Position numbers and translations under genes: made by a program. The notes below the pieces were generated by a model. That model did no database searches and had not been told where the DNA came from. It worked only from the letters and a program-made list of their open reading frames with translations. Positions 12,001-23,206 of a stretch of 64,000 nt of DNA are shown here, piece after piece. Origin of the DNA: Hirundichthys speculiger (Eukaryota; Chordata; Actinopteri; Beloniformes; Exocoetidae); contig JAGFBZ010001895.1 in the NCBI GenBank assembly GCA_018398805.1, positions 310,001-374,000 of the forward strand, read 5' to 3'. Numbering within the stretch: position 1 is the stretch's first letter; every line of letters starts with the position of its first letter.

Positions 12001-15000
12001 CTGCTCCTCCTTGCACAAAGGAGCAGATACCGGTCCTGCTGATGGGTTGTAGACCTTCTACAGCCCTGTCCAGCTCTCCTGGAGTAACTGCCTGTCTCCT
12101 GGAATCTTCTCCATGCTCTTGAGATTGTGCTGGGAGACACAGCAAACCTTCTGGCAATGGCGCGTATTGATGTGCCATCCTGGAGGAGTTGGACTGCCTG
12201 TGCAACCTCTGTAGGGTCCAGGTATCGCCTCATGCTAACAGTAGTGACAGAGTCCCTAGCCAAATGCAAAACTGGTGAAAAAGAGTCAGAAAAGATGAGG
12301 AGGGGAAAAAATGTCAGTGGCCTCCACCTGTAAAATCATTCCTGTTTTGATGGTCGTCTCATTGTTGCCCCTCTAGTGCACCTGTTGTTAATTTCATTAA
12401 CACCAAAGCAGCTGAAACTGATTAACAACCCCCTCTTCTACTTACCTGACCAAATCAATATCCCAGAAGTTTAATTGACTTGATGCTATACTCTGATTAC
12501 TGTTGTGGAAAAAATAAGATCCGATCTCGATGAAAAAATCAGAATAGAATTTATTACAGAGAAAAAAAAGACAGACATACAAATACTTGTGTGCACAAGG
12601 AGAGAGACCAGCCACCACTCCGCAGAGTGCTGGCTGATGACTCTGCAGATACAAAGATGAAGCTGATCTTTATACCAAGACAGCAAGGTGTTACAGGTTT
12701 GCATACAGAGTGTAGACACAGCAGGTGGTGGTGGAGGCAGAAAGACATTTGTCTCAAGACAGACTGATTGAGTTTAGCAATGTCATACAGAGGCATTTGT
12801 TTAAACAGACTGATTGAGTTTAGCAATGTTAAAAAAGTCCCTTGATCAAGAAGTTATTTAGTTGATGCTAATTGAATTTAGGAAGTCACAGCTGACCCCT
12901 GCCGTGTCTCCTAGATCAATGAGCCACAGCCGACCCCCGTGCCTTGCCTTTTGTCAGACATTTGGTCTCGTTGACTATGATGTGTGTTGGTCTTGTTAAG
13001 AAAGGCATCACTTTTAAACATATTGTTAAACACAAATAACAAAATTACAAGATGGAATAAACCAAATAAAAATTTCCTCCACATTACAAAGTGTTCCTTT
13101 AATTTTTTTGAGTAGTGTATAATGCTGTTTCTTCTGCCTCCTGCTAACAGACAGTTTTAAGTAACTACACAAGATTTCATACATCCTTTAAATGTTTTGA
13201 AGACCTTTCCATTAGTTCAGTTACAATCTACATATTTGCATTTTTTGCCATCTTATTTAACAGAAAAATGCCACGTATGCCATCCAGTGTGTGGAAGCAT
13301 TTTGCACCAACTAAAGTTGATGGGGAGTCTTTGTTTATGTGCAAATAATGTGCAAAGACATATGTGAAGAATGCCACAAAAATGGAGACGCATATTGCAG
13401 AGTGTCCAAAATTCCCCCAGAGATCAGCAAGTGCTCATCATACTCCGATACTTTCTCATCAGCTACTGGTCCATCTGGCATCGGAGGATGCTTTGATTCA
13501 ATGGATCAAAATAGACAGAGAAATGCAGATTAATGTTTTGCTTGAGCAGTCTATCTAACTGCCTCGCCCCTGATGTTGCCAACCAATGTCTATTGGAAGA
13601 GATTTTTTTTATGTTCTCAGACCAGCATTCATTCCCTCAACCAGTCATGCACCATCGACCCATTTGCTGAATGACGAGTTCAGCAGAGTGTAAACAAAGG
13701 TCAAGCACACCACTGACAAAGCAGACTGCATTTTAATCATCTCTAATGGGTGGTCAAATATTCGGGGACAAGGAATTATAAACTACATTGTCGCCACCCC
13801 TTAACCTGTATTGTACAAGAGTTCAGACAAAGGAAAACCGACACACAGGGTACTACATTGCTGATGAGCTGAAAACAGTCATTAATGATCTTGGACCAGA
13901 GAAGGTTTTTGCATTTGTTACTGACAATGCGGTGAATATGAAGGCGGCCTGGAGACACGTGGAGGAGACCTACCCTCATATAACAACCATTTGCTGTGCT
14001 GGCAACATTCTTAATAATCTCCTTAAAGACATCATGCCACTGAAGACAATGGACACATTACACTGGAGGGCAAAGCAAGTTGTGAAGTATGTGAAGGGAA
14101 AACAAGTAGCTTCAGCAATCGACCTTTCAAAACAAAAGGAAAGGAACAAGAGAACCACACTGAAGCTCCCAAGCGTCACACATTGGACTGGGGTTGTCAT
14201 CATGTATGACAGTTTACTGGCAGGAAAGGAGCCCCTCCAAGAGGTGGCCGTCTCTCAGACTGCAGGCATCGAATCTGTCATCAAGAGAATTTAATTAGAT
14301 GACGTATTCTGGGAAAGACTGACCAGCTCCCTGACGATCCTGAAACCCATTGCTTCAGCATTCACAAAAATAGAGGGTGATGATGCCATTCTGTCAAATG
14401 TCCAGTATCTTTTTGGGGAAATAAGACAAGAAATCTTAACAGCCCTGCCCACTTCTCTACTACTAAAAGTAGAAGAAATAGCTGTGGTGAAATTACTGGA
14501 GAAGTGCTAGGAGTTCTGCATGAGACCAGTGCATGCAGCATACATGCTGGACCCAAAATATGACCAAAGCATGCTCTCTGGAGAGGAAATCAACAGTGCT
14601 TACACCATTTATCACTGCCTTGTCTCACCACCTGGGTCTTGATGCAGGTAAAGTTCTTGGCAGTTTGGCAAAATACCGTAGAAAGCAAAGCCTTTGGCAA
14701 AGGAAGGGAAGTTTCTGGAAACTAACTGGAAATTTTCAGTCCCTTTGCTACCCCAGTCACAACAGCATGACTGTCCAGGTGTCCAGGTGCTGAACTGGTC
14801 TGTCTGCAGTCCAGATCTTTCACCAATAGAAAACATTTGGAGCATCATTAAATGAAAAATCTGGCAACGAAGGTCCAGGACTGTTGAGCAGCTAGAATTC
14901 TGCATCAGACAAGTCTAGGACAACATTCCTCTAATAAAACTCCAGCAGCTGGTCTCCTCACTTCCCAGATGTTCACAGACAGTTGTTAAAAGAAGAAAGG

Positions 15001-18000
15001 ATGGAACACGATGATAAACATCACTCTGGTCCAACTTTTTTGAGGTGTGTTTCTGCCATCAAAGTCAAGATGAGCTAAATAGTAAAATGTCTCAGTTTCA
15101 ACATCTGATATGTTCTTTATGTTCTATGGGCAATAAAATACAGCTTTATGAGATTCAGTAATCACTGGCCAGCCATCATTACAATGTTCCTTCTGTTCAT
15201 TGAGGTTTGCAGACATTTGTTTGTTTATACAACAGCTCTCTTAAGGTCTCACAAGAGCATTTCTGTCATCCTGAAGGCTGAACTTTAAGTCGGACATTTG
15301 CAACATCTTGATTCTTTTCTTTTTCGTTCGTTCTTTTGTACTTCCATTGGTGTGGTTTTAGTCATTGTCTTGTTACATGACCCGCTTTTGGCCAAACTCT
15401 CTCCAGAAGAGTTAATAATCAACACACCGACGGCAAGACTCCCAGGTGGCTGTAAAACAAATCCAGGTCATCTCCCCTCCACCTCTATGCTTAGCACGTA
15501 TGACGTGCTCGTACAGATACCGAGTAGTTGTTTTGTTTTAGGTTTTTTTTTTTTTTTACCAGGTGTGGTGCTGTGCATTATGGCCAAAAATCTCCACCCT
15601 GGTCTCTTCTCTAAAAACAGCATTGTTCCATAAATCTTGGGGATTCTTCAGATGCAGTTTTACAAACTCAAGCCTTGCTGTCATGTTTCTCTAAGCACTG
15701 CATCATCTGACCTTTGGGTAGACTTGCTGGGATGTCCAGCCCCGGGAAGATTAGCAACTGTTATGAATGTTTTTCACCTGTGAATTACCTCATTGTCGAT
15801 TGATGGACTCCAAATTGTTTTGAATTGGCCTTATAACCTTTTCCAGGTTGATGGGCAACAATAGTTGCTTCTCTGAGAATGTTTCTGATATCTTTCCTTC
15901 TTGGTATTGTGTTAGAACTCACTTGAATGTTCCAGACTCAAACTCCACTGAAACCTCTGCAAAGAGGTTACACTTGTTTATGCTCAATTAATAAAGTGCA
16001 TTTGATTAGCTGCACTTAATTACAACGGAAGTCGTTTTTAAAACACTGCTTAGGCATTTCAGCTTTTTTGTTTGTTAATAAAGTAAGAACAGTGAAATGT
16101 GTTATATGTTGTGCATCTGAGGCTGTATTCACCTAATTTTCAGAGCTGTAACATTCAGTTGATTTTTACTCTTTACGTGTTCTGATACCTGAAAGCAGGA
16201 AAAGTGAAAGATGGTCTGCTTTCTTCTATGACTGTATCTAGCATCTCTGATTTCAAGAATCACAGACGCTTCATTCTGATGTCCACAACATTTATTGCTC
16301 CTCTGAAGTTACGGAAACACTAAAAAGTGCATTAAAATGAACACATTTCAGATGAATCATTCTCACATTCTCTCTCTGTAGCTCTCCTCCCTGCGAGCAG
16401 TTTGCGCAGGTAGAGAGATGGGACTTTTGAAGTGTAACCATTTTTGCTGCTCAATTTAGAAGGAGGATTATGGGGACTTATGGACTTTCAGGCAGGAGGT
16501 TAAAGCCAGAAATACAGTTTGTGTGACTGATAGCAGCTAGTTGTTCTCTGTGTGCAGCTGCTTCTGTGGCTCCATCAGCATCCATCTAGCCACTATTTTA
16601 TGTATTTTATACTTCAAAATTAAAATGTCTCCTCTAGTTTTGTAAGGTATAATATATGCCGGCAGACTTTGTAGTACTGTGAAAACAGTGTTAGCAGTTG
16701 TGAGCTAACATTGATAATTATAACAGTGAGTTAAGTCTCCTCATTCGCTAATTAACTTCTTTCTGATGCATGGCTGTGATATTTCTGCTTCCATGTTCTT
16801 TCCGGGTCTCTCTGAAGCCTTGGCTCATAATTATGTGCATGTGATTTTACGTTTTTGATATCTTCAGCATCAAAACTCCCATGTGGATCCAAATTTCATA
16901 TTGCCAAAGTCATCCATGCTGTTTTTTCTCTAATTGTTATATAGGCACATTTGGTTCAACCTGATATTTGGTGCAGATTCTGGTTTTTATCCTGCAATTT
17001 GCACTTTAAAATGCAAATGGCAGACGTATTGTTTCTTGAGTAGCTCAGGGGTCCCAAAACAGAAAACGGCAAAGTTGAAAAATCACTTAGATTGGCCTAA
17101 CTTTTACACAGGGTTAGACAAAAACTACCCAACTCCCTGGAAATAACTCCATAGCATATTTGTGTGTATTAAATTTGGGGGCTGGCATGATTGTTTGTGT
17201 CATTCCTGCATTACATCTGATTATTATGCAGTACTGATCCTTATTCATCATGCAGTACCATCAGGGAGGCGTTATTTGGTCCCACATTCTTCATGTGACA
17301 GTGACCCTTAAATAGATAGCCAGGATTGGAAAGAGCTTTCTGCTGTGGCAAGAACAAGAGTCCTGCAGTCCCCACATAGCTCTGATCCACGGGCAGCTCA
17401 TTCATTTGTGTAGAAATACATTGCTTAATTGAAAGAAGAAAAAAAAAATACAACAACAGTGTTTCATTTATGCTGCAGCACATGGCATAAGTAAACCACT
17501 GAACCACTCGTTTCTCTTTAAACTTTCTTTAGTTCTTCCTGCGCTTCAGAGTTACACCAACATAATTGTTCACTTAGCGAACACTAATATGAAAGACAAG
17601 CTATTTGAATAACGAGGTTGTTTTAAGATGAAAGCTATACTTTTTTTCCCCACCATTAATCTGTAGACTGTACAACAGAGGCTAAGATGGCATCATTTAT
17701 CAGACAGTTAAGTTCTATTTCTATGCAGCACCAGTCAGACAGGTCAGATTGATTATTTTAATTCTTTATTCATTAGCAGTGGGAGAAATATTAAGATGCT
17801 TTACAGAGGTAAATTTATCAAAACAGTGAACACTGAACAAATACTCCTTATGGAATGAAACAAAAGAAAATGTATGTGTGTGTGTGCATCACTTCATTTT
17901 TTTCTCTTTAAAAGTAATGGAAAAAATATTAGCAAATTTGTGCACTTGTAAAACTGTTTTTTTTTTCTTACATGAAATTAAATACTTAGATGATTAGCAA

Positions 18001-21000
18001 AGATACTGTAGCCACATTTATTTTGTATGCAAAAAGGTCATGTTGAAAACTAACTTGTAACTAAACCTCTGTTGTTTGTGGTCTGCAGCTTTGGGATTTG
18101 TTGGTCTCAGTTTTTCTTGGATTGTCTGTGTTTTTTTTTTTTTTCCATATTCTCACGAGTGTTCAGTACAGACAGCATCTGTGTTTGATTGTGCATCTGT
18201 TTGTTTGTTTTTTTTATTTCTGATTTTCTTTTTTACAGATGTTGCAGTACAACAGTACATCAGTGGTGTGGGAGCCTGACCTGCTCCACGTGATTGAGGC
18301 AGTGGAGAGGAGGGGGCTGAGGGAACTCAGCCAGGAGGCAGCACTGACCCTAAGATTCCTTCTGACGCAGGTAACCCACGTAAATGTCTTTATGCATACA
18401 TATGTGGCTCTTAAACACAGTGATGAACTCATGTAAGATGTGCTTTTAGAGGGCAGCACAGTTGCCTCACAGCAAGAAGGTTCCTGGTCCGAACCTCGAA
18501 CGGGGACCTTTCTGTGTGGAGTTTGCATGTTCTCCCCATGCTTGTGTGGGTTTCCTCCAGGTACTCCGGCTTCTTCTCACAGTCCAAAGACATGCATGTT
18601 AGGTTATTTGGTGGCCCCTATGAGTGATTGTGAGTGTGTGTGGTTATTCATCTACATGTGGTCCTGCGATGGACTGGTGACCTGTCCAGGGTGTACCCCT
18701 GCCTTTTACTGAAGAGACCTGGGATAGGCTCCATCAGATCCTCCGTGACCCTATATAGGATTAAACGGGCATAGATAATGGATGGATGGATGGATGTGCT
18801 TTAAGACTATTATGCTTGATTCTCACAGTGACAGGGCTCTTGTTAATTAGAAACATCTGAAATTAGTAGAAATAAAAGATCAGTCGAAGAATCCACATAC
18901 ATAATTTAGTACTGATTGGATTCAGATGACATTCAGACATTTTTTTAATATTTGGTTTTGAAGAACAACAAAAGCTGAAAATTTTGACGATGCAGGAAAT
19001 ACTAGTTTGTTTGGCCTAATGTAATACCAGCATACTGCACTGCAGCACCAAAAACACCCTAAATATAACTGGACCTTTTCACAAAGTACTAACATGTTGT
19101 GGGACAGCTGCTGTTTGCAGCGGATTAGTATTATCTGGGGACCTGGATAATTTTTAATACTGTGGAGAATGTCTGAAACATGAATTTGGTGAAACTGTTT
19201 CAAGCCTTTAAAATTCTACAGTAAAGATTCCCTGCAAATTACCTTCCATATTTCAGCAAACACAGTGCTCTTGGAGTAATTTTAATCCCACACAAATGTC
19301 CGTCTCTGTAAGTGATTTATTTTGTTTCTTTGTTTTGTTTTGTTTCCTGTAGTCACCCTCTCTGCATCTTTCTCAGTGAAACTGCAGTGACTTTGGTGGA
19401 TAAAATGATTGATGATATTTTGGGAGAAAATTCAAGAAATTCTTCGGCACTTAACCACATACGGTGATACATTAAAAGAATGAAACACTAAGGTCGCTCC
19501 ATTGCCTCTGTGCAGAGAAAATCATGCCTCTGCTGAGCTGTTGAGCCATCTGAAATGCAACAATGAGATGACACGCATAGCAGCATGCGGAAAGGAACAT
19601 TTTTCTATCCTTCATCTGGCTCAAAGCAGTCACTAGTGTGACAGCCCAAAGCCTTAACTACAACAAAAGTTCTGGCTACAATTGCTGATCTCATTTACTG
19701 TTAATACAGCAACTTAAGCTCATCCCTCACGTTCCAGGCATAATTTTCATCCATCCATCCATCCATTATCTATGCCTGCTTAATCCTCTGCAGAGTCACA
19801 GGGATCTGCTGGAGCCTATCCCAGCTCTCTTCGGGCGAAAGGCAGGGGTTCACCCTGGACAGGTCACCAGTCCATCGCAGGGCCACATGTAGACGAACAG
19901 CCACTCACACTCACAATCACTCCTACGGGCAATTTAGAACCACCAATTAACCTGACATGCATGTCTTTGGACTCTAGGAGGAAGCCGGAGTACCTGGAGG
20001 AAACCCATGCAAGCACGGAGAGAACATGTAAACTCCACACAGAAAGGCCCCTGCTGAGGTTCAAACCAGGAACCTTCTTGCTGTGAGGCAACGGTGCTGA
20101 CCACTAAGCCACCGTGCTGCCCAGGGATAATTTTATTATATCATTTTCAGATTTTCACCTGTCCAAGTGTGAGCTTTTACTCCACTATTATGATATAGAG
20201 CAGGGGTGGGCAAATCCAGTCCTCAAGGGCCGGTGTCCTGCAAGTCTTAGAGGTTTCCCTGCTTCAGCACACCTGATTCAAAGGAATGGGTCGTTAACAG
20301 TCTTGTGCAGACCTGGATGACAAGCTGATGGTGAGTCATTCATTTGAATCAGGTGTGTTGTGGCAGGGAAACCTCTAAGACTTGCAGGACACCAGCCCTC
20401 GAGGACTGAATCCCCACCCCTGATATAGAGTATTCTCATACTCTTATTGTTATGCAAATGATCAAAGATTAAAAAAATAAATAAGTAAAGCTAAATATAA
20501 TCTGACATCTGTGAATCCTCTTTTTAAGATTGTAGTTTACAGGTGGCAAATCCTTGTTTTCCTAGCTGTCACATTCATGTCAAGCCTTGAAACTACCTTC
20601 TCTATGCTTCCTTCATCACCAACTGACCCTGAAAATAACAGCACAAAATGTCTCTAAAACAAATCTGTATTGAAAAAATAACAAAGCCCTCTGCAATTAT
20701 TCAAGTTATTTTTAAGATACCATCATATTATCAAAGATTATGTTAATTTTGCACATATCTCTCTTGCTTTAGAGATGTGTAGTATTACTATCACTATAGT
20801 TTTCCCTTGGCGACCAGACCAGTTTCAGAAGAATTAAGTCTCAGCCTTTGTTTTTTTCTTTCATGCATTAAATCTGATCAAGGTAAAGCTTTAAGACAGA
20901 ATAATGCCTGTTTATCTCTGAGCAGACGTTTTGTTGCTGCTGGTCATTTGTTTGAGGATGACTGCACACACTCTCCTGCTAATACAAATGTGTCCACCGG

Positions 21001-22634
21001 GTATTTGTTAACTACTCAGTCTTTCATTGTTGTTGTTGGATGCTTTTATGTAAAATACTGTCTATCTAAAGCGTTCTACTTTGTGTACCAAATATTTTTT
21101 TTGAAGTATTTGTTTCTCTAAACTATCTTATACTTATTGTGGTTATCCACTGAAGATTATCCTGTCATTTTGCTGAGCTTTGTGCTCCTGACAAATTAAA
21201 ATGAGTCAGTCTAGGCCTGGAATGAAGTACTGTCATAATATAGAGGCTGCACATTTAAATAGTATAATTCCATACTTCAAGTGCAGAAACACAGAAATGA
21301 TACTGTGCAAATTTAAAACATATAAACAAGAAATTTTGTTCTGAAAATCATGAAGTTGAATTGAGCAAAACATCTCCCACACACATACACTGAATAAATA
21401 AGTGCTATCTGAACTCGATGCTCATCCTCGTCATCATTCTTGTTAGTTTTGCTGCAAGTCCATCTGGGATTGCTTCAAGACATAATAAAACACAGAAGGA
21501 ATAGCAGCTACATCCGATTGAATAGATTGAATTTGGCATCATACATTGGGCCAGAAATGCATTTAGTATTCTGAAAAGAGCTCAGAGTCAGAGGAGTGAC
21601 AGAATGATGGCATGATGGCACCCACTGCAGCTCCCAGTGCAGTGTGTTCCAGGGAATCATCAACTGTGTGAATGCATGCAAATGTGTCATCCTGCGTGTG
21701 TGCATGTGTGTGTGTGTGTGTGGGTGGGTGTGTGTGTGTGTGTGTGCAGACACTTGTAAAAGTATCTGCGTTTCTAAAAGCACTGAGGCAGTTTAGGTGG
21801 AGCAGGGTTCATTTTGACATTCTCCTCTAAATAGTCTCAGCACAGCTTGATTTCTGTCCCTGTCATCTCTGCTGCTCCAGACTCACACACACAAATAGCA
21901 CTTTTGAATGTATGTATTTTTACACACACATTAAACTTTACAGTTTTGTGAGATTTTGGTTGGCCTGTTTAGAGACCGGATTAAAATCTTTTGTTATGCA
22001 GAAATTTTATGTAAATTTGCATGATTTAGTTTCATGTCATTATTCTGCTGTTGTTTCCTTCCCTGGAGTCCTGCCATAACTGCTTGTATGTCTGTGCACA
22101 CATACAGCCTTTGTATTTACAAGCTACATTTCCATGTGTACCTCTTGGCTGTTTCTGGTCCTAACCCAACCATTTTATATTGCTCATGCTAGTCTATCAG
22201 ATTCTAACTGCACATGTATTTGAATAAGATCCTGTTGGTCATGTTAAGGGTCAGAGGGGGCGAAAGCTGCTACGTCTTGAGCTGCACACTGAACTTGTCA
22301 AAAGTTCTGATGTTTTCAAACTTGTAATTGCTTCTTCTAGACCAGAAGAACTCCATCACCCACCACTCTGTCACCTTCATTCTTGCATATGTTATTTCAC
22401 TTGCTTGTTTTTGCTGTTTCACCCTAGATTTCCTTGCTTCCTCCTTCTTCTTCATTTTATTCCCAGTTGTTCTCACCCCACTAACGCCACTTCATTATCA
22501 GTCTCCCCGACTGCTTTTTTCAATTACTTGTCAGTGTCTGAGCCTTTTTCCTTCAGAAGATACAAAAACATTGGGAACTGCTGTTGAATAACTGCTGACT
22601 TTAACTAAACCAAAAGTTGTTGTTGATGTTTTCT

Positions 22635-22733
<99 letters not shown>

Positions 22734-23145
22734 CACTTCTCATACACAATATCCATTCATCCAGCCATCATTTACACCCATTTTATCATGTTCAGGGTAG
22801 TGAGGGAGGTCTCAGCCTGTCCTAGTATTCTTCTTATAAATTTCAGATAAAGTGTAGAGGATTATAACAGGTAAGATAAATTGGTTTGCTCAAATTGTAT
22901 TCAAAGTTCCCAGACTTGGGTCTTCTTTGTATTTCATTGGTGTTGTCTCCTCTCCCTTTTAACTCAAGACAATGAAAATGTTCCTTTTCTTGTTATTTAA
23001 TCAGATCCAGAGCCGCGTTCCACTGCCTACAGAAGAGCACAAGCTGAGAGTGATGAAAATAATGGAGGCACTCGAAGCACAGACCTCAGTTCAGACCCCA
23101 ACCTCGCTGTGTCCAGCACAGTCCTGTATCCACCACTTGAATTAA
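3014..23145 (+). CDS. mei1: Meiosis inhibitor protein 1 (MEI1), C-terminal exons (partial)
   Basis: MEI1 is a large helical, HEAT-like protein needed for programmed double-strand breaks in meiosis; it acts in germ-cell nuclei with REC114-type partners (family knowledge). Seven coding exons are visible: 3014-3186, 3477-3561, 4817-5001, 8012-8093, 8771-8877, 18239-18370 and 23005-23145, the last ending in TAA. All have AG/GT borders and matching phases, and together encode about 301 residues. Supporting segments: [17 protein letters not shown] in exon 2, [16 protein letters not shown] in exon 3 and [14 protein letters not shown] in exon 5, all leucine-rich. The N-terminal two thirds should lie upstream of the window. 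The next gene downstream is ccdc134, as in human 22q13, which supports the call. The 9.4-kb intron 8878-18238 is inflated by nested transposons. An extra exon in the long introns cannot be excluded, but the phases join without one. Confidence 0.85.
6411..6494 (+). pseudogene. tRNA-Ser (GCU-like) pseudogene
   Basis: The segment follows the vertebrate tRNA-Ser(GCU) sequence closely from the acceptor stem (GATGAGG pairing with CCTCATT) through the long variable arm (TGTGCTCTGCACACA) and the T-stem (TGGGT/ATCCCA). The T-loop reads TTAAAAT instead of TTCGAAT, destroying the B box, and the anticodon loop carries about two extra bases. It is therefore a decayed copy. No CCA tail or A-rich tail marks it as retroposed, so an old genomic tRNA gene is as likely. 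Confidence 0.65.
6553..6640 (+). repeat. tRNA-derived SINE-like fragment
   Basis: The segment contains GGTTAGAGCAGG, like a tRNA A-box/D-loop, and GGTTTGATCTC, like a B box, at tRNA-like spacing. This matches the head of fish tRNA-derived SINEs. No body or tail is recognised. Confidence 0.35.
11400..12269 (-). pseudogene. Tc1-like transposase pseudogene
   Basis: Two minus-strand frames cover the transposase. Frame 12269-11901 holds the N-terminal helix-turn-helix region ([19 protein letters not shown], then [20 protein letters not shown]). Frame 11883-11644 holds the start of the catalytic domain ([12 protein letters not shown] and GGGSVMV). A frame break near 11890 and loss of the C-terminal third make it inactive. 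Relatives are usually about 340 residues. Confidence 0.8.
12501..13083 (+). mobile_element. Solo LTR of a retroelement
   Basis: A 583-bp block starts TGTTGTGG and ends CCTCCACA, so it has TG...CA ends, and is flanked by TTAC on both sides (12497-12500 and 13084-13087). It cleanly interrupts the end region of the surrounding Tc1-like copy, which reads on after removal of the block. No internal retroviral sequence is present, so it looks like recombination product of two LTRs. AATAAACC near 13055 could be its poly(A) signal. Confidence 0.7.
13268..14755 (+). pseudogene. hAT transposase pseudogene with BED zinc finger
   Basis: From the ATG at 13268 the start reads [12 protein letters not shown], the beginning of a BED finger. 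A Cys-X2-Cys position is broken by a stop near 13347, then KMETHIAEC supplies the remaining metal ligands. The 13788-14294 frame gives hAT core sequence ([16 protein letters not shown] and [11 protein letters not shown]). Further pieces continue in shifting frames to about 14700. Several stops are present, and the C-terminal dimerisation region is missing where the element ends. Confidence 0.75.
15168..18238. other. mei1 intron, no further gene seen
   Basis: This part of the large intron before exon 18239-18370 is AT-rich with poly-T runs. No exon, RNA gene or clear repeat was recognised. The frames present lack splice context and family resemblance. Confidence 0.5.
18440..18797 (+). repeat. 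Interspersed fish retroelement tail ending in (GGAT)n
   Basis: The block begins GGGCAGCACAGTTGCCTCAC and carries the widespread fish segment TGGAGTTTGCATGTTCTCCC. It ends ATAATGGATGGATGGATGG. It lies in the last mei1 intron on the + strand. The simple-repeat tail suggests a non-LTR retrotransposon or SINE 3' end; the family is not certain. A second copy lies inverted at 19748-20125 and a truncated one at 63884-64000. Confidence 0.75.
19748..20125 (-). repeat. Second copy of the (GGAT)n-tailed repeat, inverted
   Basis: It starts with CCATCCATCCATCCATT and contains GGAGCCTATCCCAGC, GTCCATCGCAGGGCCACATG and CATGTAAACTCCACACAG. This is the reverse complement of the copy at 18440-18797, about 950 bp away, with moderate divergence. 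Confidence 0.75.
20201..20422. mobile_element. Palindromic hAT-type MITE with perfect 8-bp target duplication
   Basis: A 222-bp element starts CAGGGGTGGG and ends CCCACCCCTG, and is flanked by ATATAGAG on both sides (20193-20200 and 20423-20430). Its outer ~80 bp on each side are near-perfect inverted repeats, for example GGTGTCCTGCAAGTCTTAGA on the left matched by its complement on the right. It has no coding capacity. The ends and the 8-bp duplication fit a non-autonomous hAT element. Confidence 0.85.
20431..23004. other. Last mei1 intron, 3' part; simple repeats only
   Basis: It contains a (TG)n tract at about 21697-21746 and a long (TA)n tract at 22638-22728. A short (GGAT)n-type repeat fragment lies near 22750-22840. 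Nothing coding was recognised before the acceptor at 23004. Confidence 0.5.
22638..22728. repeat. (TA)n microsatellite, about 45 units
   Basis: An uninterrupted AT dinucleotide run of about 91 bp. It creates long Ile-Tyr frames on both strands that are not genes. Confidence 0.95.
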
Positions 23146-23206
23146 ATCAAGCACATACACGTACCTCGGACTTGGCCAAAAAAACACACACTCCCACACA
23201 CACATG

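Larger units (their letters stand above)
11219..13122 (-). mobile_element. Tc1-like transposon inserted in the hAT element
   Basis: Both ends carry CTCAAAAAAATTAAAGGAAC and its complement, flanked by TA dinucleotides, the signature of a Tc1-like insertion. The transposase lies on the minus strand. About 400 bp of its 3' coding part are missing near 11396, where the C-terminal block jumps straight into the terminal region. A solo LTR (12501-13083) interrupts the element near its 5' end on the minus strand. Confidence 0.85.
10700..14757 (+). mobile_element. hAT-superfamily transposon, nested
   Basis: Inside the mariner-type copy the sequence switches near 10700 to a segment beginning GGAATTTTAAAAGTTGGAAAC and switches back near 14757 after a related GGAAACTAACTGGAAATTTTC segment. 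These are worn ends of a fish hAT element. Flanks CCATCACA and CAGTCACA agree at six of eight bases, consistent with an aged 8-bp target duplication. The element body carries a BED-finger transposase pseudogene and is itself split by a Tc1-like copy at 11219-13122. Confidence 0.65.
9571..15167 (+). mobile_element. Tc1/mariner-type element with long inverted repeats, interrupted by nested insertions
   Basis: The left end at 9571 begins ACAACCCCAA, and the first ~140 bp recur in reverse complement at about 15090-15167, so the terminal repeats are long. The outer ~70 bp of the right repeat are missing. The broken transposase runs about 9939-10700 and resumes at about 14758-15010. It shows a helix-turn-helix region, a block around 10420-10480 before the DDE core, [13 protein letters not shown] at 10510, an FQQD motif near 10660 and a [15 protein letters not shown] block near 14815. 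Stops and frame changes make it dead. The gap 10700-14757 is filled by a hAT element carrying two further insertions. Confidence 0.75.

Noticed and set aside
21508..21783. His-Thr-rich minus-strand frame
   Set aside because: Translation of the (TG)n/(CA)n tract near 21697-21746.
22531..22850. Ile-Tyr repeat proteins on both strands
   Set aside because: Products of the (TA)n microsatellite; the same applies to 47878-48093.
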